64,000 nt of DNA from an uncultured Streptococcus sp. (GTDB taxonomy: Bacteria; Bacillota; Bacilli; Lactobacillales; Streptococcaceae), in NCBI RefSeq assembly GCF_905372115.1, contig NZ_CAJPNR010000001.1, positions 1-64,000 on the forward strand, read 5' to 3'. This document shows, in pieces, positions 34,066 to 43,105 of the stretch. How positions within the stretch are numbered: the first letter of the stretch is position 1; the number at the start of each line of letters is the position of its first letter. Made by a program: the position numbers and the translations under genes. A model generated the notes under the pieces. That model was given only the letters and a program-made list of their open reading frames with translations. It made no database searches and was not told where the DNA came from.

Positions 34066-35055
34066 TTAGTCATGTGCTTGCGCCCAGACTTGGGTCAGGT
34101 AAAAGACAAAGCTGGCTGCCAGATTAGCCGTATGGTTATCTATATCATGAGGTGGTGAGACTTCGACGATGTCAAAGCCGATTAGCTTACCTGAGGCGGC
34201 GATGTGCTGGAAGACCAGGACAGCTAGATTGGGATCCACACCAAGCGACTGAATGGCACTGACACCAGGAGCGGCACCAGCTGAGAAGCAGTCAATATCA
34301 ATGGTCAAATAGATCTGCTCCTTGCCAGCCAGAAAAGTATCAACCGCTTTACAGACTTCCTTGTAACCCATTTGGTAAATATCCATTCCAGTCAGAAACT
34401 GGATAGCCTTGGATTTTGCCACAAAGTCAAAGAGAAAGAGATTGTTATTATGCTCCTGAATTCCTAGGATAAGGTAGTTAAAGGCCTGCTTCTGAGCTAG
34501 AGTGTCATCAAACATCTGGCGAAAACCGGTACCAGAGTTGGGACCAGTCTGGTCATAGGGACGCAAATCAAAGTGGGCATCCATATTGATAACGGCCAAG
34601 TCTTGGTCAGGAGCTAGTGACGACTTAAGTCCCAGATAGTGGCCGTAGGCTGTTTCGTGGCCACCCCCTAGGACAATAGGTCGGAGATTGAGCTCTCGCA
34701 GGCGTTTGACTGCTCGAGCCAAGCTTTGTTGCAACTGCTCTAGAGAGCGGTTAGGGCCGTCAATATCGCCAACATCAAAGATGCGAACGTTTCTGCCCAG
34801 ATGCCAAGGAAGTTTGGCCAGCTGAGTTCGGATAGCTTGTGGCCCTTCGACAGCCCCTACTCGGCCGTGGTTGATATAAACCCCTTTGTCACTCTTGAAG
34901 CCAATTAAAGCAAAGTTGACCCCGTCAAAGGGTTTTAAGTTAGGGTCATTTAAGTCCAAAAACTCAATAACCATCCCCCATTTGGCAGCATATAAATCAT
35001 CATCTAGTCTCTTATGATAATAGCTGTTATCTAGCTGATAGTAATCTTCTAACAT
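34066..35055 (-). CDS. hutG: Formimidoylglutamase (arginase/agmatinase family)
   Basis: 329 residues from the ATG at 35055 (MLEDYYQLDN), preceded by AAAAGGA. A longer open frame runs up through the promoter and is not coding. Manganese-ligand motifs of the ureohydrolase fold are GGGHETAYGHY, NMDAHFDLRPY and TIDIDCFSAGAAPGV. It hydrolyses N-formimino-glutamate to glutamate and formamide, the last step of one histidine-degradation route. The hut context favours this over agmatinase or arginase. It has its own consensus promoter and is separated from hutH by a membrane-protein gene. Confidence 0.88.
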   Translation of the reverse strand: MLEDYYQLDNSYYHKRLDDDLYAAKWGMVIEFLDLNDPNLKPFDGVNFALIGFKSDKGVYINHGRVGAVEGPQAIRTQLAKLPWHLGRNVRIFDVGDIDGPNRSLEQLQQSLARAVKRLRELNLRPIVLGGGHETAYGHYLGLKSSLAPDQDLAVINMDAHFDLRPYDQTGPNSGTGFRQMFDDTLAQKQAFNYLILGIQEHNNNLFLFDFVAKSKAIQFLTGMDIYQMGYKEVCKAVDTFLAGKEQIYLTIDIDCFSAGAAPGVSAIQSLGVDPNLAVLVFQHIAASGKLIGFDIVEVSPPHDIDNHTANLAASFVFYLTQVWAQAHD

Positions 35056-35079
35056 GATTTTGTCCTTTTCCATAACGAT

Positions 35080-35139
35080 ACTTGCGACTTTATTATAAGA
35101 GTTTCCACAAAGCCTGTCAATGACTTTTGGCGGGAAAAG
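35080..35139 (-). repeat. 60-bp direct repeat, copy 1 (hutG promoter)
   Basis: 58 of 60 bases match 35984-36043. It contains the hutG promoter and the CTTTTCCCGCCAAAAG stretch upstream of it. Confidence 0.95.
35092..35120 (-). promoter_or_regulatory. hutG promoter
   Basis: On the minus strand TTGACA (complement of 35115-35120), 17 bases, TATAAT (complement of 35092-35097): a perfect consensus promoter about 37 bases before the hutG ATG. Confidence 0.9.
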
Positions 35140-35162
35140 TACTCTAACGGATAGTGAATGTT

Positions 35163-35675
35163 TTATAAGAAAGATAGGATAATAGCGAGAAACAGAATAG
35201 TCCATGTAGCATAACGTATCTTAGCGTTGGACCGGTAGCTTTCAATGACCTTTGGTCTCTTTGAAAAGAAATAGGCAATATAGGCTGCAATTGAAAGGAA
35301 ATAAGCATACGGGGTTAATTCAGGGTTAAGGACTAAGGTGTTTATAACTGTTGCAACAAGAGCGATTAAAGCTGTAAGCATACACCAAGCAGGTAAAAGA
35401 GAGTATTCTTTGCGATTGCGAATGTGGATAATAAACTGGACTAGAAAGCCTACCAAATAAATGATAAGAATAGAAATACAAAGATAAAAACCCAGAAGAA
35501 GGTAATCTGTTGTTTCCTTAATTTCTTTTCCTGTCCAAATGCTTATCAGAATGTTTAGCAAATCAAAGAAGAATTTTTTTAACATAAGCCAAATGAAGTA
35601 GGCCATTGTCGGTAGAGTGATGCACGCAACCGGATGCATAATTGTAAAATAGTCCACTTTAAACGCTTTTTTCAT
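35163..35675 (-). CDS. Membrane protein of unknown function
   Basis: 170 residues with about five membrane helices (LNILISIWTG region, YLCISILIIYLVGFLVQF, CMLTALIALVATVI, YAYFLSIAAYIAYFF, YATWTILFLAIILSFL). It is AT-richer and more lysine- and isoleucine-rich than the surrounding hut genes. It lies between the two copies of a 60-bp repeat, which breaks the expected hutH-hutG adjacency, so it may be an insertion. GGGG lies 11 bases before the ATG. The family is not recognised. Confidence 0.6.
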   Translation of the reverse strand: MKKAFKVDYFTIMHPVACITLPTMAYFIWLMLKKFFFDLLNILISIWTGKEIKETTDYLLLGFYLCISILIIYLVGFLVQFIIHIRNRKEYSLLPAWCMLTALIALVATVINTLVLNPELTPYAYFLSIAAYIAYFFSKRPKVIESYRSNAKIRYATWTILFLAIILSFL

Positions 35676-35983
35676 TATTACTTATCCCCTTAATTGAAGT
35701 CATTCAAGCTTCTAAAATTTTCTCTTTAGTATTGTCATGTCAATTCGGCTTCCAAACAATTGGTCTGGTCACCCATCTAGCCTCTTCTATGATGTGGAAG
35801 CACTTGGTGAGGTCTCTAGTTTGGAATCTAAAATGCCGGATTGGGGAGTGCCAAAAATCTTGCTCAGTGCAGGCAACTTTACACTATTAGAAAATACCAT
35901 CAAATTGCATCAGCATCGCCTTGCTGCAGGCCATTGCTGTTAGCAGTTAGTTTGAGCTTGAGTATTAAGTCTTTCTTAATGCC
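35676..35983. other. 308-base stretch without a supported gene
   Basis: A rightward 68-codon open frame at 35737-35943 begins MSIRLPNNWSGHPSSLF, but it has no ribosome-binding site and no recognisable family. It could be a fragment of a lost gene. No RNA gene or clear hairpin is seen here. Confidence 0.4.
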
Positions 35984-36043
35984 ACTTGCGACTTTATTAT
36001 AAGAGTTTCCACCAAGCCTGTCAATGGCTTTTGGCGGGAAAAG
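35984..36043 (-). repeat. 60-bp direct repeat, copy 2 (orphan promoter)
   Basis: Matches copy 1 at 58 of 60 bases and keeps the same promoter, TTGACA (complement of 36019-36024), 17 bases, TATAAT (complement of 35996-36001). It fires leftward over about 310 bases towards the membrane-protein gene at 35675. It abuts the hutH terminator. Confidence 0.95.
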
Positions 36044-36072
36044 AAGCCCAGCTGAACGAGAGCGGGCTTCTT
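36043..36072 (-). terminator. Terminator of the hut operon after hutH
   Basis: AGAAGCCC / GGGCTTCT hairpin, followed on the minus strand by TTTTCCC. Confidence 0.75.
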
Positions 36073-36101
36073 AGGTTAGCTTTTTTACAGAGTCATCAGC
36101 T

Positions 36102-37643
36102 TTAGAATTGAATGGTCAAGTCCACAGCCTTTTCAACTGCTGCTAGGAATTCTTCGTTTTCAATCAGCTCAGAAGCCTTGTTGAGCTCTTCGTAGATTTC
36201 GATGTCCTTATCAAACTCGATAAAGCGGACATGCTGACGGAAGAGGTCGTAGGCTGGCTTGGTTCCTTTACCAAGTTCATGGTTTTCTGGTTTCAGATCC
36301 AGAGCTTGGCAGGCTGCCATGATTTCTGTTGCTACGATGCGGCGAGAATTCTTGAGAATTTCAGCTGCCTTGCGTGCTGCGGTTGTTCCCATGCTGACAA
36401 AATCTTCTTGGTTTTCACAAGATGGGATAGAGTCTACGCTGGCTGGATGAGACAAGACCTTGTTCTCAGAAGCAAGCGAAGCACAAGCATACTGGGTAAT
36501 CATAAAGCCAGAGTTGAGTCCTGGGTGTTTGACCAAGAAGGATGGTAGCTTGCTCAGTTGGCTGTTGACCAGACGTTCCACACGACGCTCGGATACATTA
36601 CCGATTTCAGAAATAGCGATGCCGAGGAAGTCAAATGGCTGAGCCATTGGTTCACCGTGGAAGTTACCGCCTGAGATAACATGGCCTTCTTTGGTGATGA
36701 TAGGGTTGTCTGTAACAGAGTTGATTTCAATCTCAACCTTGGTCTTGACATAAGCGATAGAGTCCTTGCTGGCACCATGAATCTGCGGAATACAACGCAG
36801 GGTGTAAGGATCTTGGACCCGCTGTTGTGTTGCTACAGTTGTGTTGCCACTGCCTTCCAGCAGGTTGCGGATATTGCGGGCTGTAGCCAGCTGTCCGCTC
36901 TGAGGTCGGATGGTATGTAAGTCTTCTTCAAATGGACTGGTAATACCATTGTGGACTTCCATGGAAAGAGCGCCAGCGACATCTGATAGTTTAAGCAGCT
37001 GGATAGCATCGTAGGTAGCCAGAGCTCCGATACCTGTCAGGACAGTCGTTCCGTTAATCAGTGCAAGTCCTTCCTTGGCTGCTAGATCGATTCTCTCGAT
37101 GCCGGCTTTGTCTAAAGCTTCTTGTCCAGAGAGCAATTCACCTTGATAGTAAGCACGGCCCAGTCCTAACATAGGCAGAACCATGTGAGCCAGCGGTGCT
37201 AAGTCACCAGAGGCACCGAGGGATCCCTTTTCTGGAATGTAAGGGATAACGCCTTTATTGAGTAATTCCAGGAGCTTTTCGACAGTAGAGAGACGGATAC
37301 CAGAATAGCCCTTGACCAAGGAATTAATCCGGATTAGCATGATAGCACGGACGGCATCTTCTGGCAGGGGATCACCATAGCCTGAGGAGTGCGTACGGAT
37401 GAGGTTTTCTTGCAGTTGAGTCGTATCTTCTGGTGAGATGCTGACATTGCAGAGAGAGCCAAATCCAGTTGTAACACCGTAGACCACCCGCTTTTCGCGG
37501 ACGATGTCATCTACGATTTTACGAGAAGCCTCCACAGCTTCCTTTGCTTCTTGGACAATTTCGCAGGTGGCTCCATGTCGGGCTACTGCGATAACATCTT
37601 CAAGTGTTAGACTGTTTCCGTCTAAGTGAATCAATTTTGACAT
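36102..37643 (-). CDS. hutH: Histidine ammonia-lyase
   Basis: 513 residues, full length. The MIO cofactor triad Ala144-Ser145-Gly146 sits in EKGSLGASGDLAPLAHM. VYGVTTGFGSL near 54 carries the active-site Tyr, and QDPYTLRCIPQ and VISGGNFHGEP are typical. It deaminates histidine to urocanate, the first step of the pathway. It is the last gene of the leftward hut operon, 35 bases after the permease gene. Confidence 0.97.
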   Translation of the reverse strand: MSKLIHLDGNSLTLEDVIAVARHGATCEIVQEAKEAVEASRKIVDDIVREKRVVYGVTTGFGSLCNVSISPEDTTQLQENLIRTHSSGYGDPLPEDAVRAIMLIRINSLVKGYSGIRLSTVEKLLELLNKGVIPYIPEKGSLGASGDLAPLAHMVLPMLGLGRAYYQGELLSGQEALDKAGIERIDLAAKEGLALINGTTVLTGIGALATYDAIQLLKLSDVAGALSMEVHNGITSPFEEDLHTIRPQSGQLATARNIRNLLEGSGNTTVATQQRVQDPYTLRCIPQIHGASKDSIAYVKTKVEIEINSVTDNPIITKEGHVISGGNFHGEPMAQPFDFLGIAISEIGNVSERRVERLVNSQLSKLPSFLVKHPGLNSGFMITQYACASLASENKVLSHPASVDSIPSCENQEDFVSMGTTAARKAAEILKNSRRIVATEIMAACQALDLKPENHELGKGTKPAYDLFRQHVRFIEFDKDIEIYEELNKASELIENEEFLAAVEKAVDLTIQF

Positions 37644-37678
37644 ATAGAATCCTCCATTATGGGATATAATGCTTTGAG

Positions 37679-39019
37679 TTAGTCAGGGTTAGTAGGAACC
37701 TGTTTTCGACCGTGCATGAAGTAGTATACTAAACTTGCAACGGCAGCTCCAATGACACCGTAAACGACGTTCATCGGATTATCAGCTACAATCATAACCA
37801 GGCTGACAACAACAGCTAAGATTGGGATGATAGGGCCGAATGGTACACGGAAGACAACCTTCTTTTCTGGATACATTTTTCTGAGTTTCAAGACCGCCAA
37901 AGCAGTTGGAATGTATTGGAAGAAACGGAAGACCACGCTGAGGGTTGCCAATTCTTCGAATTTACCAGAGAAGAGCAGGGCGATGGCACATGCTCCAGAA
38001 ATGATAATTGCTACAACAGGAGCGTTTTTAGAGTTGGTTTCTGAAATTTTCTTAGGGAGCAAGCCTTCATCTGCGATGGCTGCACCATAACGCGGTACCA
38101 TGATGGATTCCCCGATATTAAGACCGGCGATTGAGATAAGGGCACCAATAGAGACAATCCAAGCACCAGCAGGGCCAATCATTGCTACAAAGGCATCTTG
38201 TACAGAAGCATCTGTCTGCATAATATGGTTACCAAGCATGGCGATGGTTCCAGCGATGATGAGCATATAAAGGACAGAAACGATACTAATGGAGCCTAGG
38301 ATAGCCCGAGGCACGTTCTTTTCTGGGTTGCGCATTTCACCGGCAACGATAGACATGGTTTCAAAGCCAATGAAGCCATAGAAGATATAAACGGCTGTGT
38401 TGGCAATAGCAGTCATGACATTGGTTCCAGGTTCAAGCTGTAGGAAAGGAGTGAAGTTTCCTTTGTCTATTCCACCTTTGATAAAGAAGATGGCACATGC
38501 TGCAAAGGCAATGATTGGAATCAACTTAGCTACAGTTGCGGCCAGTGTGAAAAATTTAGAGGTCTTCAAACCAGCAATATTCATCAAGCTAAGCAAGACA
38601 ATCAAAGTGATACTAAGGACTAGTTCGTAAGGAGTAAAAGCCGGGAAGGTAATGACGAAGAGTCGGGCAAAGCCGGCAGCCATTGCTGACCAAGCGATGA
38701 TGGTTACGACCCAGCCTAGAAAACCTACATTAAAGCCGATAAAGTCTCCAAAGGCCGCTTTGGAATATTGGAAAGCTCCGCCGTTTTTATTAAAATAACC
38801 TGCAGTTTCTGCCAAGCAGACAGCTAGGAGAATAACGAGGAGGGCAGTTCCAAGCATGACAGCTAGAGAGGCAGGACCAAGTCCTTTATAAATCTTTTGC
38901 GGTAGGAGGAAAATCCCTGAACCGATAACGGCATTGATACCGTAGAGAGTTGCACCGGAAAAGCTGAATTTCGCTTTTTCCTGTTCTTGTTCTTGTGCAG
39001 TGAGTTTAGTTGCATCCAT
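37679..39019 (-). CDS. APC-family amino acid permease, probably for histidine
   Basis: 446 residues with twelve membrane helices in the APC pattern, starting ATLYGINAVIGSGIFLLPQKIYKGLGP (helix-1 GSGI motif), with FYGFIGFETMSIVAGEMRNPEKNVPRA in the middle. The position between hutD and hutH in the hut operon makes histidine the likely substrate; sequence alone gives only amino-acid uptake driven by proton or antiport. The start is preceded by AAAGGAGAA. Confidence 0.87.
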   Translation of the reverse strand: MDATKLTAQEQEQEKAKFSFSGATLYGINAVIGSGIFLLPQKIYKGLGPASLAVMLGTALLVILLAVCLAETAGYFNKNGGAFQYSKAAFGDFIGFNVGFLGWVVTIIAWSAMAAGFARLFVITFPAFTPYELVLSITLIVLLSLMNIAGLKTSKFFTLAATVAKLIPIIAFAACAIFFIKGGIDKGNFTPFLQLEPGTNVMTAIANTAVYIFYGFIGFETMSIVAGEMRNPEKNVPRAILGSISIVSVLYMLIIAGTIAMLGNHIMQTDASVQDAFVAMIGPAGAWIVSIGALISIAGLNIGESIMVPRYGAAIADEGLLPKKISETNSKNAPVVAIIISGACAIALLFSGKFEELATLSVVFRFFQYIPTALAVLKLRKMYPEKKVVFRVPFGPIIPILAVVVSLVMIVADNPMNVVYGVIGAAVASLVYYFMHGRKQVPTNPD

Positions 39020-39094
39020 AATAATGTTTCTCCTTTAGAGATATGGGATCCTTTCCAAGTAAAGATAGAATGGTGACAAGGCATCATGGTATCT

Positions 39095-39694
39095 TTACTT
39101 AGTAGGGATGTGGGTCAAACCAGCCCAAATAGCAAGGGGCGTTCCCTTTGGCTGGTTACTCGAAAACATTATATGCAGCTCAGTTTCCTGAGTCTCTTTT
39201 TCCACTATCAGAAGTTGCTCCGCCTTTAGATTAAGTGCTGGCAGGTTTGTTCCCGTCACCGTCAAATCACCTAAGGCATAGATAAATTGAATTTCGTCAT
39301 CTCGGCTAAGCTCTTGCCCATTTGAGATAGCAATCATCTGTCCCTGATAATGGTTGCTGTAGATTAAGTTAAAGTCGGTACAAGTTCCACGACTTGTGAT
39401 AGAATCACTCCCTTCAAAGACATAGGGAGTAAAGGGAGCTAGAACCGTTTCCTCCTGCCGGCTGGCATTGTGGAGATGGAGTGTGTGGTCTAGGCTCATG
39501 AGAATGCGGTGAAAGCCGCTGAGGTCAGAAAACTGACTTTCAGCCAACTCCACAGTCGCTGTCGAGAGCCGATAGTCAAATTCCCGGTTGCCATAGTGGC
39601 CAGTTGGCGGGGAAAGATAAAGCTGTTTTGTCTTTCCCCCCGACCAATCGGAAACTTGAAAATCGTTTGCTCTTAAAAGGGTTACATTTGTCAT
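39095..39694 (-). CDS. hutD: HutD-family protein
   Basis: 199 residues with the bicupin-like HutD pattern: LLRANDFQVSDWSGGKTKQLYLSP at the start, FDYRLSTATVE, FSDLSGFHRILMSLD and FEGSDSITSRGTCTDFNLIY. HutD proteins occur in many hut operons and are proposed to bind formimidoyl-glutamate or to tune pathway flux; no enzymatic role is established. It starts 12 bases before fhs ends in transcription order. Confidence 0.85.
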   Translation of the reverse strand: MTNVTLLRANDFQVSDWSGGKTKQLYLSPPTGHYGNREFDYRLSTATVELAESQFSDLSGFHRILMSLDHTLHLHNASRQEETVLAPFTPYVFEGSDSITSRGTCTDFNLIYSNHYQGQMIAISNGQELSRDDEIQFIYALGDLTVTGTNLPALNLKAEQLLIVEKETQETELHIMFSSNQPKGTPLAIWAGLTHIPTK

Positions 39695-39706
39695 TTTTGG
39701 TATTTA

Positions 39707-41380
39707 TTAGAACAAACCGCTGATATTGCCGTCTTTGTCGACATCAATCTTTTCGCTGGCTGGTACTTTAGGCAGTCCTGGCATGGTCATGATGGCACCA
39801 GTCAGAGCAACGATAAAGCCTGCACCAGCAGAAACTTTGAGCTGGCTAATAGTCACAACAAAGTCTTTAGGTGCGCCCAGTTTCTTAGCATCGTCTGAGA
39901 AGGAGTACTGAGTCTTAGCCATACAGATAGGATAGTTGGAGAAGCCTAGCTCTTCCAGTTGTTTGAGCTCGCGTTTAGCGGCAGGAGTCAGGCGAACGCC
40001 CTTGCCTCCATAGACCTTGGTAACAATTTTGTTTAGCTTGGTCTCAATGGAGTCCTCTTCATTATATACAAATTGGAAGTGATTGTCTCCTTCGGCCAGT
40101 TCAACGACTTTTTCAGCCAATTCTTTACCGCCGGCTCCGCCATTGGCCCAGACGTCGGAAATCACTACGTCAACGCCGCGTTTTTGGCAGGCATCATAAA
40201 CTGCTTGCAATTCTGCTTCGGTATCCAGCGGGAATTTATTGATGGCAACGACTGCTGGCAATCCATAAACATCTTGAATGTTTTCCAGATGTTTTTCTAA
40301 GTTTGGCAGACCATCTACAACGGCTTGGACATTTTCTTCAGCCAGGTCGCTCTTAGCCACACCACCATGCATCTTGAGAGCGCGGATGGTAGCAACCAGA
40401 ACTACAGCCGCTGGACGAAGACCAGATGTACGACACTTGATATCAATGAATTTTTCAGCACCTAGGTCAGCACCGAAACCAGCTTCTGTGACTGCATAGT
40501 CGGCATATTTGAGAGCCAGCTTGGTAGCTAGGACACTGTTACAGCCATGGGCAATGTTGGCGAAAGGTCCGCCATGAATCAAGGCTGGTGTATGTTCCAG
40601 AGTTTGAACCAAGTTTGGATGGATAGCGTCTTTGAGCACAGCAGCCATAGCGCCACCAGCTTTCAGATCCTTAGCAGTTATTGGCTTGCCGTCAAAGCTG
40701 TAGCCAATGATGATTTTTTCCAAGCGGTTCTTAAGGTCAGTGATATTTTCTGACAGACAGAGAATAGCCATAACCTCAGAAGCAACTGTAATGTCAAAAC
40801 CATCTTCACGCGGAACACCGTTGACTTTACCTTGCAAACCGTCCACGATGTGGCGCAGTTGCCGGTCATTCATATCCACTGCCCGCTTCCAAGTGATGCG
40901 GCGAGAGTCGATACCTAAGGCATTGCCATGATGAATGTGGTTATCAATGAGGGCCGCTAGTAGGTTGTTGGCAACACCGATGGCATGAAAGTCACCAGTG
41001 AAATGGAGATTGATATCCTCCATCGGCACCACCTGAGCGTGCCCACCGCCAGCAGCTCCGCCTTTGATACCAAAGACAGGTCCGAGTGAAGGCTCCCGCA
41101 GAGCGATAACGGCTTTTTTACCGATAGCAGCTAGAGCATCAACCAATCCGACAGAAGTCGTTGTCTTGCCTTCTCCGGCTGGTGTTGGAGAAATAGCTGT
41201 CACGAGAATCAGTTTGCCGTCTGGCTTTTCTTTTAAGGCTTCCAGTTGACCGGCACTGATTTTTGCCTTGTAATTTCCATAAAGAGACAGGGCGTCTTCA
41301 GCAATTCCAAGCTTTTCTGCAACATCTTTGATGGGCTTCATTTGAACCGAATTCGCAATTTCAATATCTGATAAAACCAT
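39707..41380 (-). CDS. fhs: Formate--tetrahydrofolate ligase
   Basis: 557 residues from the ATG at 41380 (MVLSDIEIANSVQMKPI), preceded by AGAGGTAA; this is the standard length. The nucleotide loop is TPAGEGKTTTSVGL, followed by REPSLGPVFGIKGGAAGGG and the FTGDFHAIGVANNLLAA stretch typical of Fhs. It makes 10-formyl-THF from formate, ATP and THF. Within a hut operon it can also run in reverse to release ATP and formate from the C1 unit delivered by ftcD and fchA. Confidence 0.95.
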   Translation of the reverse strand: MVLSDIEIANSVQMKPIKDVAEKLGIAEDALSLYGNYKAKISAGQLEALKEKPDGKLILVTAISPTPAGEGKTTTSVGLVDALAAIGKKAVIALREPSLGPVFGIKGGAAGGGHAQVVPMEDINLHFTGDFHAIGVANNLLAALIDNHIHHGNALGIDSRRITWKRAVDMNDRQLRHIVDGLQGKVNGVPREDGFDITVASEVMAILCLSENITDLKNRLEKIIIGYSFDGKPITAKDLKAGGAMAAVLKDAIHPNLVQTLEHTPALIHGGPFANIAHGCNSVLATKLALKYADYAVTEAGFGADLGAEKFIDIKCRTSGLRPAAVVLVATIRALKMHGGVAKSDLAEENVQAVVDGLPNLEKHLENIQDVYGLPAVVAINKFPLDTEAELQAVYDACQKRGVDVVISDVWANGGAGGKELAEKVVELAEGDNHFQFVYNEEDSIETKLNKIVTKVYGGKGVRLTPAAKRELKQLEELGFSNYPICMAKTQYSFSDDAKKLGAPKDFVVTISQLKVSAGAGFIVALTGAIMTMPGLPKVPASEKIDVDKDGNISGLF

Positions 41381-41446
41381 ATTGTTACCTCTTGAGAAAA
41401 GAAAGTCCATTCATGGGAAAGAGCGAACTTCTCTTCCGTTTATCTA

Positions 41447-42073
41447 TTAGACAACTTTCAAAATTTCTTGATAAATTTCATCTGCTAGAGAGCAGCCTTT
41501 TTGTAGGAGTTCTTCCCCCTTGCTGCGGTAGTCTGCGACGAATGCTTCATCCTTGACACCTGACAGGTTGATGAGAACATTGAGCCAAGCCCCTTGCAGG
41601 CCAGCCTTAAGGTTGAGAGCTGCAACTCCCAAGTCGCTGGCAGCATTGGTATTGGACTTACCGACAGCCTTTTGAGTTGTTTGCAGGGCAGCCAAGATGT
41701 CTTCCATCATGCCATAAGGTGACTTGGTCGCTTCCTTGAGGGCTTGCTGCATAGCTTCCCGACGAGCAGCCTTATCTTCCTCTGTCTCCTTAGGCATATC
41801 AAAGACAGCAGAGACTAGATTGAAGGCTTCAGTGTCCTTGTCGATAGCTGCGAGCAAGCCTTCTTGCAGGCGGGCGCTTTCAGCATGTACTTGAGCAATT
41901 TCTGCTTCAAATTCTGCGTATTTTTTCTTGCCAAGTGTTAATTCACAAACCATTTTGGTTAGGGAAATACCGTTAGCTGCTGAAAGAGCAGCGGCAGAGC
42001 CGCCTCCTGGTGCAGGAGCATCTGAGCCTAGGACTTGGGCGAATTCTGTCAAGCTTAAATCTACTAATTTCAT
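41447..42073 (-). CDS. fchA: Formimidotetrahydrofolate cyclodeaminase / methenyl-THF cyclohydrolase-type protein
   Basis: 208 residues, a stand-alone version of the C-terminal domain of mammalian FTCD: LTEFAQVLGSDAPAPGGGSAAALSA at the start and KSNTNAASDLGVAALNLKAGLQGAWLNV later. It converts 5-formimino-THF to methenyl-THF and ammonia, acting on the product of ftcD, which lies 14 bases upstream in the operon. Some databases name this family fchA after the serine-cycle cyclohydrolase. Confidence 0.9.
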   Translation of the reverse strand: MKLVDLSLTEFAQVLGSDAPAPGGGSAAALSAANGISLTKMVCELTLGKKKYAEFEAEIAQVHAESARLQEGLLAAIDKDTEAFNLVSAVFDMPKETEEDKAARREAMQQALKEATKSPYGMMEDILAALQTTQKAVGKSNTNAASDLGVAALNLKAGLQGAWLNVLINLSGVKDEAFVADYRSKGEELLQKGCSLADEIYQEILKVV

Positions 42074-42087
42074 AGGTTTCTGTCCTC

Positions 42088-42987
42088 CTAGCCCAGCAAA
42101 TGGTTTTCCAGAACTTGCTTGCCGTAGTCAAAGTCTTCGATTTGCAGATAGTATTCTGCTGCATCAATCAAAGCCTTGGCTGGCGCCAAACCGATGACTT
42201 CTGAGCCTAGGATACCAACTCCGTAGCGTTTGGCTTCAAAGCGAACTGTTTCAAAGACACGATAGAGCGGGAATTTTTCCAGATTGACCATGTTGATAGA
42301 AACCTGAGCAATGTTGCGGTCTTCCAGCATAACGCCGATCGCTTTACAGTACTTGTAACCACCGCTTGATCCACGGATGATTTTGGCAATATTGTTGGCA
42401 ATTTCCAGATTGTCTGTATCCAAGTTGATGTTGTAGGCGATGAGCGGCATTCTAGCTCCGACAGCAGTGACACCAGCAGTTGGGTGAATCTTTCTTTCAC
42501 CGTAGTCAGGTGCCCAGTCAGCTTCCAAGAGTTTTTCAGGCATGCCTTCAAATTGTCCTTTACGGACCTTAGCCAAGTTCTTACGCTCAGGACGAGTCGC
42601 TGCATCTTCATAGAGGAAGATAGGGATACCGAGCTCACGGTTGATCCGCTCAGATACAGTCTTCGCAATTTCTACGCATTCCTCACTTGTGATGTCCTTA
42701 ATCGGTACAAAAGGCAGGACATCAGTTGCGCCCATACGAGGGTGTTCGCCCTGGTGCTTGGTCAAGTCAATATTTTCAGAAGCGTATTTGACCAAACGGA
42801 AAGCAACTTCCTGAATATTTTGGTCATCACCGACCAAGGTAAAGACGCTGCGGTTGTGGCTGGCATCAGAAGAGTGGTCCAAAAGTGTCACTCCTGGCAC
42901 GCTCTTAGCTGTTTCCACTAAACCGTCAATGACCGCTTGATTGCGGCCTTCAGAAAAGTTAGGAATACATTCAACAATTTTTGCCAT
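42088..42987 (-). CDS. ftcD: Glutamate formimidoyltransferase
   Basis: 299 residues, the separate N-terminal part of FTCD: VECIPNFSEGRNQAVIDGL, LLDHSSDASHNRSVFTLVGD, HQGEHPRMGATDVLPFVP (with the catalytic His) and ATRPERKNLAKVRKGQFEG. It moves the formimino group of formimino-glutamate to THF, yielding glutamate. This is an alternative to hydrolysis by hutG, so the locus encodes both fates of formimino-glutamate. A 118-base gap to hutU shows no terminator. Confidence 0.95.
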   Translation of the reverse strand: MAKIVECIPNFSEGRNQAVIDGLVETAKSVPGVTLLDHSSDASHNRSVFTLVGDDQNIQEVAFRLVKYASENIDLTKHQGEHPRMGATDVLPFVPIKDITSEECVEIAKTVSERINRELGIPIFLYEDAATRPERKNLAKVRKGQFEGMPEKLLEADWAPDYGERKIHPTAGVTAVGARMPLIAYNINLDTDNLEIANNIAKIIRGSSGGYKYCKAIGVMLEDRNIAQVSINMVNLEKFPLYRVFETVRFEAKRYGVGILGSEVIGLAPAKALIDAAEYYLQIEDFDYGKQVLENHLLG

Positions 42988-43105
42988 AAGATATTACCTC
43001 GTGATATCAATAATTTTAATTTATAATATGAACTTAATAAAGCAGAACCTCCTCCTGAGCTAGGCTGAGCCCAGCCCAGGTTGGAAGTGGGGAGACAAGT
43101 TTTTC

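Noticed and set aside
34066..35055. Agmatinase or arginase
   Set aside because: The fold is shared, but the complete hut operon next to it makes formimidoylglutamase far more likely.
35056..35205. 50-residue extension of hutG
   Set aside because: It runs through the consensus promoter; AAAAGGA and family length support the start at 35055.
35737..35943. 68-codon rightward open frame as a gene
   Set aside because: No ribosome-binding site, no recognised family, and it opposes the strong leftward promoter; kept only as a possible remnant.
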